A DNA stretch of 64,000 nucleotides, from contig JAFZQH010000032.1 in assembly GCA_017550165.1 (NCBI GenBank), forward strand, positions 36,143 to 100,142. Reading direction: 5' to 3'. This stretch comes from Lachnospiraceae bacterium (GTDB lineage Bacteria; Bacillota; Clostridia; Lachnospirales; Lachnospiraceae). The translations under genes and the position numbers were made by a program. Shown one piece after another: positions 1 through 7,854 of the stretch. Each line of letters begins with the position of its first letter. The stretch's first letter is position 1. A model generated the notes under the pieces. It was not told the origin of the DNA and searched no databases. It saw only the letters and a program-made list of their open reading frames with translations.

Positions 1-139
1 ACGAACAGTGTACTGGTGCGAAAAAAGACAATGGGATAACAGGGAGCGGTTCCAGATGATCTGAACCGGAAGGTGGAGGCAGAAATTGCGACGTTAACGA
101 TACAATAATTTAAATATTTAAGAAAAATGTTGCGATAAC

Positions 140-182
140 TTGCAAAATTTGAACACCTCTTGTATAATTTACGAGAGGTGTT
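140..182 (+). promoter_or_regulatory. Promoter with 9-bp inverted repeat around the -10 box
   Basis: A consensus-like promoter is visible: TTGCAA at 140-145, a 17-bp spacer and TATAAT at 163-168. A perfect 9-bp inverted repeat, AACACCTCT (152-160) and AGAGGTGTT (174-182), flanks the -10 box. The right arm is also the ribosome binding site of the next gene. It could be a repressor operator or an RNA stem hiding the Shine-Dalgarno sequence. Confidence 0.65.
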
Positions 183-186
183 TTAT

Positions 187-1419
187 ATGAAATTGTTTAG
201 AAGAGAAAAGTATATTTCACGGATCAGACCCTTTTTTCAGGATACTGAAATAATCAAGGTTATATCGGGAATACGCCGTTCCGGGAAGTCAAGCTTGATG
301 CAAACTATTGCGGAGGAATTGGTAGAACAGGGTGTGAGTGAAAAGAATATACTCTTTTACAACCTTGATAAATACGGATATAAAAACATAAAGACTTCGG
401 AAGCGTTGGAAGAATTGCTTTTTGGCAGCGAACGCTGCGAGGGAATAAAGTATGTATTTATTGATGAAATACAGAATGTTGAAGGCTTTGAGCCTGTGTT
501 GGAAGAGCTTCGATTGGAAGGGGAATACTCTATTTTCATTACGGGATCCAATTCTTACCTGCTAAGCGGCGAATTGGCGACTAAGCTTACGGGACGCTAT
601 ATAGAATTCGAGATTCAGACGCTTGGGTTTGATGAGTATGAAGCTATGAAAACATTCTACGGAAAGATAATTGACACAGATATACTGAGGGAATTTGACG
701 CATATCTGCTTAGTGGCGGTTTCCCCAAAGCATTGTTTTATGATGAACTGTCGGAAAAACAGTTATATGTAAAAACAGTTCTTGAAGACATCTTCAACAA
801 GGACATAAAAGGACGGGTCAAGATCAAGAACGTAGAGGCTTTTAATATTGTGCGGAACTATGTGATCAATAATTTTGGCTCGACCGTAAGTATCAGTAAT
901 ATATGTGATGATTTGAAAAAAACAGGAATAGCGATCACTCGTCCTACGATTACCAGATATATTCAGGCGCTGTGTGATGCAAAGATCATCAGTGAATGTA
1001 CCCGGTTTGATATGAAATCCAGGCGTGCCATGAAGAATGAAAAAAAGTATTATCTGGCCGATCTTGGGATTTACTATTCGACCAATACCGATAACCGGAT
1101 CAACTACGGACCGGTGCTTGAAAATGTAGTTTATCAATATGCCAGGTCCATGGGATATATGGTGAGCATTGGGAAAATCGGCAACCTGGAATGTGACTTT
1201 GTCCTGCGAAGTGTACAGAATGAATATGCTTATGTGCAGGTGGCGTTGACAATCATGGACAGCAAAAAAACGGAAGATAGAGAATACAGACCTCTTGAAA
1301 GCATAGCAGACGGATATCCGAAATATCTGGTTACTCGAAGAGATCTGACACAAAAAAGGAATGGGATCAAACATGTAGATATAATAGATTTTGTCCTTAA
1401 TGGAAGATTATTTGATTGA
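187..1419 (+). CDS. AAA+ ATPase, DUF4143-type
   Basis: Predicted cytosolic ATP-binding protein of 410 aa. A Walker A motif (GIRRSGKSS) lies near residues 28-36, a Walker B (FIDE) near 91-94, and GSNSYLL resembles sensor 1. The C-terminal third has the winged-helix plus nuclease-like layout of DUF4143 proteins. The ATG at 187 is preferred over an upstream in-frame TTG at 160, because that TTG lies inside the promoter and GAGAGGTG sits 6 bp before the ATG. In the nuclease-like core, DF is followed by QVA where the other two family members in this window have an E-x-K triad, so nuclease chemistry is doubtful. The cellular role of this family is unknown. Confidence 0.85.
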   Translation: MKLFRREKYISRIRPFFQDTEIIKVISGIRRSGKSSLMQTIAEELVEQGVSEKNILFYNLDKYGYKNIKTSEALEELLFGSERCEGIKYVFIDEIQNVEGFEPVLEELRLEGEYSIFITGSNSYLLSGELATKLTGRYIEFEIQTLGFDEYEAMKTFYGKIIDTDILREFDAYLLSGGFPKALFYDELSEKQLYVKTVLEDIFNKDIKGRVKIKNVEAFNIVRNYVINNFGSTVSISNICDDLKKTGIAITRPTITRYIQALCDAKIISECTRFDMKSRRAMKNEKKYYLADLGIYYSTNTDNRINYGPVLENVVYQYARSMGYMVSIGKIGNLECDFVLRSVQNEYAYVQVALTIMDSKKTEDREYRPLESIADGYPKYLVTRRDLTQKRNGIKHVDIIDFVLNGRLFD

Positions 1420-1425
1420 TCGAGG

Positions 1426-1566
1426 ATGAGACCGATATTATTGCTCATCCTGCCCCTGACATTAACAATGATCGATCTGCAATACAGTGGAGCGATTGTT
1501 TGTGCCGTGGCGACATTCGTGGCGATACAGGAGGGACACATTATCAGAACGGGAACGGAGGAGTAA
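1426..1566 (+). pseudogene. C-terminal remnant of a membrane protein (CDP-alcohol phosphatidyltransferase-like)
   Basis: An open frame starting 7 bp after the ATPase stop encodes 46 residues, mostly one hydrophobic segment (ILLLILPLTLTMID) followed by a conserved-looking tail (VATFVAIQEGHIIRTG). I associate such tails with the C-terminus of Clostridia CDP-alcohol phosphatidyltransferases, from memory. The catalytic N-terminal part is absent, so this is most simply a 3' gene end left by a rearrangement. There is no ribosome binding site at its ATG. Confidence 0.4.
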
Positions 1567-1568
1567 AA

Positions 1569-2396
1569 ATGGGAATAAAAGAGCTGATCAGGACCGAACT
1601 TCAGGAACTGTTTAAAGGTTGTGAGGGTAACCGGATACCCGAAGAGGGTGCGCTGAAAGGCTGTGCCGGGCTGGAGATATACGACTCTCCCCTGATCGGA
1701 TTTGCTGATGCTGCTGATCCGTTATTCGAAGAGTTTAAAAAGAAAGAGATTATCGGGGAGCCCTACAGAAGTCCAAAAGAGTGGCTGCCCGGGGCAGAGA
1801 CGGTCATATCAATTTTTCTGCCCTATACCGAACAGGTCAGAAAGAGTAATCGGGGTAATCCGGAGAGAACCTCTAACGGGTGGCTTCATGCCAGAGTGGA
1901 GGGGCATGAACTGTTGAATGCCTACATTAAAAAGGTTGTAGGATATTTTAAAGATAAGAGCCTTGATTGCATTGCGCCGTTACTTGATCCGGGATTCAAG
2001 GTCCAATTCCATGAGGGTACCCATCATGGAGCAGAGGGAATAAGTGCTGCCAGCTCCTGGTCCGAGAGACATGCAGCATATGTTTGTGGCCTTGGAACTT
2101 TCAGCCTGACACGAAGTCTTATAACGAAGAAGGGAGCGGCCGGAAGATATGGAAGCGTCATTATAGGGGCAAAATATGACCCTGATGAGCGGACATATAC
2201 GGGCTTATACGATCATTGCATACGGTGCGGAGCATGCATTTCCAGATGTCCGGTAAACGCGATATCTCTTGAGCGGGGAAAAAACCAGAAAAAGTGCTTT
2301 GAATGGGTCGAAAAACACACAAAGGTTGAATTTGCTCCGCGATACGGCTGCGGAAAGTGCCAGACCGGAGTACCTTGCGAGGCCGGAATACCATAA
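1569..2396 (+). CDS. QueG-like 4Fe-4S double-cluster protein
   Basis: 275-aa cytosolic iron-sulfur protein resembling epoxyqueuosine reductase (QueG), which is cobalamin-dependent in the canonical enzyme. The C-terminus has a ferredoxin-type motif (CIRCGACISRCP) followed by a second cysteine set (CGKCQTGVPC), which is typical of the double 4Fe-4S domain. The mid region (SSWSERHAAYVCGLGTFSL) matches the conserved QueG core. It is shorter than true QueG (about 380 aa) and lacks the HEAT-like tail, so it is probably one of the many uncharacterised QueG-like reductases of Clostridia. Start ATG at 1569 follows GGAGGAG; the frame is open further upstream but runs through the remnant. Confidence 0.8.
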   Translation: MGIKELIRTELQELFKGCEGNRIPEEGALKGCAGLEIYDSPLIGFADAADPLFEEFKKKEIIGEPYRSPKEWLPGAETVISIFLPYTEQVRKSNRGNPERTSNGWLHARVEGHELLNAYIKKVVGYFKDKSLDCIAPLLDPGFKVQFHEGTHHGAEGISAASSWSERHAAYVCGLGTFSLTRSLITKKGAAGRYGSVIIGAKYDPDERTYTGLYDHCIRCGACISRCPVNAISLERGKNQKKCFEWVEKHTKVEFAPRYGCGKCQTGVPCEAGIP

Positions 2397-2422
2397 TCAG
2401 ACATCCGATCAGGAGGGGATAA
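2393..2422 (+). pseudogene. Micro-remnant: 3' end of a GyrI-like gene
   Basis: Read in its own frame, this stretch encodes IIRHPIRRG and a stop. The intact GyrI-like gene at 5256-5888 ends VIRHPIKKG and a stop, and the DNA is identical over 16 bases (TAATCAGACATCCGAT). It overlaps the end of the QueG-like gene and now supplies the AGGAGGGG site for the next gene. Confidence 0.4.
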
Positions 2423-2423
2423 A

Positions 2424-2786
2424 ATGAAACTTAAAAACACGCTGATAGTTGTTAAAGATATTGAAAGAGCCAGGAAGTATTATCACGACCTGTTCGGGCT
2501 GGAAATGATCCTGGATAATGATGGGAATATGATCCTGACCGAGGGACTTGTTCTGCAGGAGGAAAGGTACTGGAAGGACTTTCTGGGAAAGGAGATCCTT
2601 CCGGAGAATAATGCTTCGGAGCTGTACTTTGAAGAGAAGGACATAGAAGGATTTGTAGACAGGCTGGAGAAGTGTTATCCCGAGGTTAAGTATGTGAACA
2701 GACTAATGACTCATAGTTGGGGACAGAAGGTTGTTCGCTTTTATGACCCGGATGGAAATCTGATAGAGGTGGGGACACCGGTATGA
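2424..2786 (+). CDS. VOC (glyoxalase-fold) family protein
   Basis: 120-aa protein with the glyoxalase/bleomycin-resistance fold: an N-terminal KNTLIVVKDIERARKYY segment and a C-terminal VRFYDPDGNLIEVG motif, both hallmarks of VOC domains. Such proteins are metal-dependent lyases, dioxygenases or antibiotic-binding proteins; the substrate cannot be inferred here. AGGAGG lies 7 bp before the ATG. Its stop codon overlaps the start of the ybaK-type gene (ATGA), which implies translational coupling. Confidence 0.85.
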   Translation: MKLKNTLIVVKDIERARKYYHDLFGLEMILDNDGNMILTEGLVLQEERYWKDFLGKEILPENNASELYFEEKDIEGFVDRLEKCYPEVKYVNRLMTHSWGQKVVRFYDPDGNLIEVGTPV

Positions 2787-3256
2787 AGAAAGAAGAAAAG
2801 ACAAATGTAATGAGGGTTCTTGACAGTAAAAAGATTGCTTACAAGAGCCACTCCTACACCCCGGATGCGACAATGAGCGGGGAAGATATTGCCGGAATAC
2901 TTGGGGAGGATCCCGAGAAAGTGTTTAAGACCCTCGTAACGCAAGGAAAATCGGGAGCATACTATGTATTTGTGATCCCCGTGGGAGAAGAACTGGACCT
3001 GAAGAAAGCGGCCAAGGCTTCGGGAGAGAAGGCTATCAGCATGATCAAACAAAAGGAACTTCTTCCCTTAACCGGCTACGTTCACGGAGGATGCTCACCT
3101 ATTGGGATGAAGAAGCCGTTTCCGACCTTTATTCACGATACGGCGTCGGGTCTTGATAAAATCTTCGTAAGTGCGGGGAAAGTCGGATATCAGATAGAGC
3201 TTCAACCAAATGTGCTGATAAGCGTGGCCGGGTGTACTTTGGCAGATATAGTGTGA
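2783..3256 (+). CDS. ybaK: YbaK-type Cys-tRNA(Pro) deacylase
   Basis: 157-aa member of the YbaK/EbsC family, which hydrolyses mischarged aminoacyl-tRNA in trans (for YbaK, Cys-tRNA-Pro). The motif KTLVTQGKSG near residues 52-61 contains the conserved lysine, and GGCSPIGMKK is the characteristic glycine-rich loop. Length is normal for the family. It overlaps the VOC gene by 4 bp. A second, more distant deacylase gene follows at 3369. Its first 30 bp or so, plus the end of the VOC gene, are duplicated at 8379-8424. Confidence 0.88.
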   Translation: MKKEEKTNVMRVLDSKKIAYKSHSYTPDATMSGEDIAGILGEDPEKVFKTLVTQGKSGAYYVFVIPVGEELDLKKAAKASGEKAISMIKQKELLPLTGYVHGGCSPIGMKKPFPTFIHDTASGLDKIFVSAGKVGYQIELQPNVLISVAGCTLADIV

Positions 3257-3313
3257 GAAGATGTTAGAAATATGCCAGACTAACGTTATATACGATGAAC
3301 GAGGTGTTATAGG

Positions 3314-3376
3314 ATGACAAATACACAGGCGTGGGACTATGCTGTTGGAATGAAATTGGGGAATAAGCATGATTAA
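3314..3376 (+). pseudogene. Short N-terminal fragment, possibly VbhA-type antitoxin
   Basis: A 20-codon frame with a plausible start encodes a peptide containing TQAWDYAVGM. This resembles the first helix of small Firmicute antitoxins in which (A/E)WDYAIGM is followed by a DGLEPT segment. Here the match breaks after VGM and a stop comes eight codons later, so it is probably a truncated 5' end. It overlaps the next start codon. The family link is from memory and weak. Confidence 0.25.
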
Positions 3377-3848
3377 TGAAAAGGTATACAACCACCTTAA
3401 GGAAAAAGGATTTGGGGATAGAATTTCAGAGCATTCTGATACAATTGATACAGTGAAACATGCGGCTCAGCAGATAGGATGCAGCGAGGCTGAGATCGCC
3501 AAAACGCTGTCATTTATCGTTGAGGATAAGCCGGTAATTGTGGTAATGGCAGGAGATGGACGTGTGAACAGCTCGAAGTTCAAGGCGCAGTTTCACACAA
3601 AGCCCGGCATGGTCCCGAGGGATCGGGTTGAGGAACTGATAGGGTTCCTTCCCGGAGGGGTATGTCCGTTTGGTGTAGATAAGAGTATCTCCATATGGCT
3701 GGATATTTCCATGAAAAGGTTCGAGTATGTTCATCCGGCAGCAGGAAATGAGTATTCATCGGTAAAATTGACACCGGAGGAATTGGAGAGTGTGTCAGAA
3801 GCCGTAGGTTGGTGTGATGTCTGCAAGGGATGGGAAGAGGAGGAATAA
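3369..3848 (+). CDS. YbaK/EbsC family aminoacyl-tRNA deacylase
   Basis: 159-aa protein with the YbaK fold: the conserved lysine lies in AKTLSFIVED near residue 46, and the glycine-rich loop reads GGVCPFG. It differs clearly from the neighbouring ybaK and is closer to ProX-like or EbsC-type trans-editing domains, which act on mischarged tRNAs such as Ala-tRNA-Pro. Exact specificity cannot be read from the sequence. The ATG follows TTGGGGAATAAGC, a moderate ribosome binding site, and the flavodoxin gene begins 4 bp after the stop. Confidence 0.82.
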   Translation: MINEKVYNHLKEKGFGDRISEHSDTIDTVKHAAQQIGCSEAEIAKTLSFIVEDKPVIVVMAGDGRVNSSKFKAQFHTKPGMVPRDRVEELIGFLPGGVCPFGVDKSISIWLDISMKRFEYVHPAAGNEYSSVKLTPEELESVSEAVGWCDVCKGWEEEE

Positions 3849-3851
3849 AAG

Positions 3852-4328
3852 ATGAGCAAAGTATTAGTAGCGTATTTCAGTGCCAGCGGAGTGACCGCAA
3901 AAGTCGCAGAAAGACTGGCCGGAGTAGTTGAGGCAGATTTGTATGAAATAAAGCCGGAGAAGCCCTATACAAGTGCAGATCTAAACTGGAGAGATAAACA
4001 AAGCAGGAGCAGCGTTGAGATGAACGATAGAGGGTTCAGGCCGGCAATCGGAAACAAAGCCCCGAACATGGAGCAGTATGAAACAGTATTTGTCGGGTTT
4101 CCGGTGTGGTGGTATCGAGAACCTTCCATAATCGACACTTTTATGGAAGCATATAGCTTTGACGGAAAGACAGTGATCCCATTCTGTACATCCGGCGGAA
4201 GTGGAATCGGTGATTCGGTTAAGAACATTCAGGCGCTTGCAAAGAATGCAAGGGTGGTAGAAGGTAAGCGGTTCGAAAGCGGGGTATCTGTTGACGAACT
4301 TAGGACATGGACGAAAGAAGTAATGTAA
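3852..4328 (+). CDS. Flavodoxin
   Basis: 158-aa FMN-binding electron carrier or NAD(P)H:quinone reductase-like flavodoxin. The N-terminus has the phosphate-binding loop (AYFSASGVTAKVA), the middle has VGFPVWWYREP, and the C-terminal part has FCTSGGSGIGDS, all typical of the flavodoxin_4 group in Clostridia. Cytosolic. It sits at the end of the deacylase run with a GGGAAGAGGAGG site overlapping the upstream gene end. The redox partner is not evident. Confidence 0.88.
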   Translation: MSKVLVAYFSASGVTAKVAERLAGVVEADLYEIKPEKPYTSADLNWRDKQSRSSVEMNDRGFRPAIGNKAPNMEQYETVFVGFPVWWYREPSIIDTFMEAYSFDGKTVIPFCTSGGSGIGDSVKNIQALAKNARVVEGKRFESGVSVDELRTWTKEVM

Positions 4329-4364
4329 TCATCGATAAAAAGAGAAACATGATCAAAAAAGCTA

Positions 4365-4395
4365 TTGACTCTCACATTATGGTAGGGATTAAGTT
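4365..4395 (+). promoter_or_regulatory. MerR-type promoter with long spacer
   Basis: TTGACT at 4365-4370 and TAAGTT at 4390-4395 are separated by 19 bp instead of 17. Elongated spacers are the hallmark of promoters controlled by MerR-family activators, and the next gene is one, so this is a likely autoregulated promoter. No clear dyad could be resolved in the spacer. Confidence 0.45.
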
Positions 4396-4439
4396 AGTGG
4401 TGAGCTCAAAAGAAACATACATCCATGGAGGTAGAATTT

Positions 4440-5243
4440 ATGCTGAAAATAGGTGATTTTTCAAAACTATCCAGAGTAAGCATCAGGATGCTCCGCCACT
4501 ACGATGATATCGGTTTGCTTAAACCGGCAGAGATCGATGATTTCACAGGATATCGCTATTATCGAGAGGATCAGTTATTCATAGTTGCAAGGATCACGGC
4601 ACTGAAGGACATGGGTTTTGCCCTGGCAGATATAGTTAGAATTCTTGAAATCTATGATGATAAAGAAAAAATCGAAGGCTTTCTTGTGACCAGACAAAAT
4701 GAGCTGGCGCAGCAGGCCAAAGATACGGAGTATAAGCTGATGCTTCTGGATACAGCCCGAAAGAGGCTGAGAAAGGAGCAAAGAATGAGTTTTGATGTAA
4801 CCGTAAAAACAATACCTGAGAGATACGCAGCAACCGTACATATGGTGGTTCCACATTATGAGGATGAGGGAATGGCATGGAGTATGCTGAGGGAAACCAA
4901 AGAGCCTTTAGTACCTGCGGATCCCTGTTATGCAGTTGCAGAGTTTCTTGATGACGAGTACAAGGAAGAAAACGTTGATATCATCGTATCTATGAATGTG
5001 AAAGGAAAGTATCAGGATACGGAACATGTGAAGTTTAAGGATCTTCCGGCAACGAAGGTGGCCAGTTGTATCGTAAAGGGCAGCTATGATCAGATGGTAG
5101 ATGCCTATGCAGCCGTAGTCTCATGGATCAACGAAAATGAATATAAGATGGACGGGCACATGTTCAATATCTATCACGTAAGCCCTGCACAGACACAGAA
5201 TCCTGAGGAGTACGTAACGGAAGTTTGTTTTCCTGTTGAGTAA
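4440..5243 (+). CDS. MerR-family regulator with GyrI-like effector domain (BmrR type)
   Basis: 267-aa transcription activator. Residues 1-70 form a MerR winged helix-turn-helix (IGDFSKLSRVSIRMLRHYDD, then FTGYRYYREDQL), followed by a coiled-coil dimerisation helix (about 75-115) and a C-terminal GyrI-like ligand-binding domain, as in BmrR-type multidrug sensors. ATG at 4440 is chosen over an in-frame ATG at 4425 because GGAGG at 4427-4431 would be its ribosome binding site. It is followed 12 bp later by a free-standing GyrI-like protein, so the two probably form an operon for sensing or sequestering a lipophilic compound. Confidence 0.85.
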   Translation: MLKIGDFSKLSRVSIRMLRHYDDIGLLKPAEIDDFTGYRYYREDQLFIVARITALKDMGFALADIVRILEIYDDKEKIEGFLVTRQNELAQQAKDTEYKLMLLDTARKRLRKEQRMSFDVTVKTIPERYAATVHMVVPHYEDEGMAWSMLRETKEPLVPADPCYAVAEFLDDEYKEENVDIIVSMNVKGKYQDTEHVKFKDLPATKVASCIVKGSYDQMVDAYAAVVSWINENEYKMDGHMFNIYHVSPAQTQNPEEYVTEVCFPVE

Positions 5244-5255
5244 GGGGAAAGAATC

Positions 5256-5888
5256 ATGGCTTTTGATTTTAAGAAAGAATACAAAGAGCTCTATATGCCT
5301 AAAAACATGCCTGAGATTGTAGAGGTTCCTTCGGCTAATTATATTGCTGTTCGAGGCAAAGGAGACCCCAATGAGGAAGGCGGGGCATATCAGCAGGCAA
5401 TAGGAGTTTTATATGCCATTGCGTATACGATAAAAATGAGCTATAAGACCGATCATCATATCGAAGGGTTTTATGAATATGTCGTGCCGCCGTTGGAAGG
5501 GTTTTGGTGGCAAGACAATAAAGATGGCGTAGATTATTCAGACAAAGGAGCATTTAACTGGATCTCGGTTATTCGTTTACCGGATTTTGTAACAGAGAAA
5601 GACTTTGAATGGGCGGTGCAAACTGCAACGAAGAAAAAGAATCTGGACTGTTCAATTGCGGAATTCCTGACAATAGATGAAGGGCTTTGTGTTCAGATCA
5701 TGCACTTGGGAGCGTTTGATGATGAGCCTGCAACGGTGAAGATCATGGATGATTATATTCACGAGAACGGCTACGTTAATGATATAAATGATAGAAGACT
5801 TCACCATGAGATATATATGTCAGATGCGAGAAAAATCGCTCCCGAAAAGTGGAAAACCGTAATCAGACATCCGATAAAGAAAGGATAG
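5256..5888 (+). CDS. GyrI-like small-molecule-binding protein
   Basis: 210-aa stand-alone GyrI-like domain protein. It begins with FDFKKEYKELYMPKNMPEIV, typical of the Clostridia group, and contains the conserved FYEYVVPPLEGFWW and the ending KTVIRHPIKKG. Related proteins bind or hydrolyse hydrophobic compounds. It is co-oriented with and adjacent to the MerR regulator. A 30-bp copy of its 3' end is found at 2393-2422. Confidence 0.8.
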   Translation: MAFDFKKEYKELYMPKNMPEIVEVPSANYIAVRGKGDPNEEGGAYQQAIGVLYAIAYTIKMSYKTDHHIEGFYEYVVPPLEGFWWQDNKDGVDYSDKGAFNWISVIRLPDFVTEKDFEWAVQTATKKKNLDCSIAEFLTIDEGLCVQIMHLGAFDDEPATVKIMDDYIHENGYVNDINDRRLHHEIYMSDARKIAPEKWKTVIRHPIKKG

Positions 5889-5938
5889 CAGCTAAGTATT
5901 TCATAATATAGTCAATTTTAAAGTAGATTTATTAAGCA

Positions 5939-6385
5939 ATGATAGTAATCAAAACTTCTATTTTTCCGGCATCAAAGGATGAGGTGTTTAACAAATTGCA
6001 GAAGCAAAAACTTTTACAGTATATAGCCTGGCCATATGCAACATTTACGCCGGTGGGCGAAAAGATCTCTGTGTGGAAGGCCGGGACAAGCTCTGCATAT
6101 AAGTTCAGGCTTTTTGGTATCATACCCTTTGGAACTCATAAGATAGATGTCATCAGCTTTGATAAGGATGATGGCATCTATACGCATGAAGGAAACGAAA
6201 ATGTTCCGACATGGAATCACAGGATTGTTTTAGAGGACATTTCACCGGATCAATGTCTATACTCTGATGTTGTTGAGATAGAAGCGGGTTGGAAGACGAT
6301 ATTCGTTTATTTATGGGCAAATTGTTTTTATGCACACAGGCAGAGAAAGTGGATCAGACTACTGAGCAAAAGAACGAAAAGCTGA
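5939..6385 (+). CDS. SRPBCC-like hydrophobic-ligand-binding protein
   Basis: 148-aa protein of START/SRPBCC appearance: an N-terminal beta strand with FPASKDEVFNKL, a central strand run (SAYKFRLFGIIPFGTHKIDV), and a C-terminal long helix (TIFVYLWANCFYAHRQRKW). Proteins of this fold bind lipids or polyketides. There is no good ribosome binding site before the ATG, so the exact start is uncertain. The function is unknown. Confidence 0.55.
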   Translation: MIVIKTSIFPASKDEVFNKLQKQKLLQYIAWPYATFTPVGEKISVWKAGTSSAYKFRLFGIIPFGTHKIDVISFDKDDGIYTHEGNENVPTWNHRIVLEDISPDQCLYSDVVEIEAGWKTIFVYLWANCFYAHRQRKWIRLLSKRTKS

Positions 6386-6402
6386 TTTGGAGAGAGGATA
6401 TT

Positions 6403-6522
6403 ATGCCTACAGTCAGGGAAAACGGATTTGAGGGAGAACTATATACCGGTAGAGAATATAAAGGCTCCGATACTGCTATTATCGGGATGAACAGAGAGAT
6501 AGATGAACAAACAGAAATGTGA
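6403..6522 (+). pseudogene. Truncated N-terminal fragment, hydrolase-like
   Basis: A 39-codon frame with a good ribosome binding site (GGAGAGAGG) encodes a peptide with ENGFEGELYTGREYKGSDTA. This resembles the N-terminus of BAAT/acyl-CoA thioester hydrolase-like alpha/beta hydrolases, where the segment precedes the first core strand. The catalytic body is missing. It is probably a 5' gene scrap; a genuine short peptide cannot be excluded. Confidence 0.3.
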
Positions 6523-6561
6523 TAAAGTATTGATATGGGAATATGAAAGGAGGAACTGATC

Positions 6562-7614
6562 ATGAAGTATCCGTTTAACGAAAGTGAACTGAAGGTTGTT
6601 GGACAGTACAGCATGCCAGGAATATACGGAGCGCCTGACTGCAATGTACCACGCTACGACTACCCCATCACCCCGAAGGAAAACATGCTCCGTATGCTGA
6701 ACGGAGAAAAGCCCCTTTGGGTGCCTAACCAGACGTTGGAGAACAATGCTATCCAGCCGCTCGTAATGGATGATGCCAAGGCGCGTAATTTTGGAGGTTT
6801 TGACTGGTTCGGCGTGGAATGGGAGTTCGAACCGAAGTCTAATGCTGCTATGGTTAAGCCGGGGACAAGGAGATTGTCCGACATAACTGAATGGAAGAAC
6901 GAACTTGAATTTCCCGATCTCTCCAAGATTGACTGGAAGAAGGACTATGAGGACAACTTTAAAGGCAGGATCGCTGAGGATCGCCTTTCATACTTTGTCA
7001 TAGTCAACGGGCTTTTTGAACGGCTTGCGGATCTTACCAGTTTTGAAGATGCTTTCTGCTACCTTTTAGAGGAACCGGAGGCTCTGACAGAATTTTATGA
7101 CAAGCACGTTGCATGGTATATAGAGCTCATTAAGATCGCTAAAGAAGTATATGGTGCCGATATGATACTGTTCCATGATGATATGGGAACTCAGATCAGT
7201 ACTTTCTTTTCTCCGGAGACGTATCGTGAATTATTCCTTCCGCAGTATAAGAAGATTACGAAAGCAATTCACGATATGGATATGTATGCTTGCCATCACT
7301 CCTGCGGATGCATTAGTTCGCTTATGCCGCTGTTTATAGAGGGCGGATGGGATGCTTGGGAAGGTCAGGATTCCGCAAATGATAAGAAGGCCATATTGGA
7401 CAAGTACGGAAAAGATCTTGCGCAATGCACACTCTATATCATCCCTGCAAATATGGATGATGACGCTGCAGTTGCCAACATTCATAAGACCGTGGATGAA
7501 CTCGGAGTCAGTGGGCGTTTTGCCTGCAGACTAAAGGATTTAAAACCCGACAGAGAGATAGATCTTGCGCAGGAATTGTACCGCTACGGCAGGATAAAAC
7601 TATCAGAGATCTAA
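6562..7614 (+). CDS. Uroporphyrinogen decarboxylase-fold methyltransferase-like protein
   Basis: 350-aa cytosolic TIM-barrel protein of the UroD superfamily. Segments such as SPETYRELFLPQYKKI, CHHSCGCISSLMPLFIEGGWDAW and a long N-terminal arm match the group of UroD-like proteins related to corrinoid methyltransferases (MtaA/CmuA). Haem synthesis genes are absent nearby, so a methyltransferase or demethylase role is more likely than true UroD. HSCGC may supply metal ligands. AAGGAGG lies at proper spacing and a strong terminator follows. Confidence 0.78.
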   Translation: MKYPFNESELKVVGQYSMPGIYGAPDCNVPRYDYPITPKENMLRMLNGEKPLWVPNQTLENNAIQPLVMDDAKARNFGGFDWFGVEWEFEPKSNAAMVKPGTRRLSDITEWKNELEFPDLSKIDWKKDYEDNFKGRIAEDRLSYFVIVNGLFERLADLTSFEDAFCYLLEEPEALTEFYDKHVAWYIELIKIAKEVYGADMILFHDDMGTQISTFFSPETYRELFLPQYKKITKAIHDMDMYACHHSCGCISSLMPLFIEGGWDAWEGQDSANDKKAILDKYGKDLAQCTLYIIPANMDDDAAVANIHKTVDELGVSGRFACRLKDLKPDREIDLAQELYRYGRIKLSEI

Positions 7615-7624
7615 AGAAAGACAA

Positions 7625-7657
7625 GGGGACCGTGATCAGAGATGTCACGGTCCCTTT
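7625..7657 (+). terminator. Rho-independent terminator
   Basis: Perfect 10-bp stem GGGACCGTGA (7626-7635) and TCACGGTCCC (7645-7654) with a 9-nt loop, followed by TTT, just after the UroD-like gene. Confidence 0.8.
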
Positions 7658-7662
7658 AAACC

Positions 7663-7854
7663 GATGAGAAGGATAAGCGAAAGCAAAGATTATATGTTAC
7701 AGACAAATGCAGAGAGTTCTTGAAAGAGAATGATAACCAAAGTCGGACAAGCAAAAAGATCATAGGGCAGATCTTTGAAGGCATTGATGAGAAAAGGCTG
7801 GAAGTAACCATAGAGACGATCATGAAAATGGAAAGGAATCTGGATAAATTATGA
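7663..7854 (+). pseudogene. 5'-truncated MarR-family regulator
   Basis: An open frame without a start encodes about 63 residues beginning EKDKRKQRLYVTDKCREF. That is the wing and following helix of a MarR-family repressor, then the C-terminal dimerisation helix ending ERNLDKL and a stop. The DNA-binding helix-turn-helix is missing, cut away just after the terminator. The stop overlaps the ATG of the next flavodoxin gene, so the original arrangement was a marR-flavodoxin operon. Confidence 0.7.

Noticed and set aside
763..1374. 203-codon frame antisense to the first ATPase
   Set aside because: Lies entirely within a gene with clear motifs, no ribosome binding site and no recognisable domain; a shadow frame.
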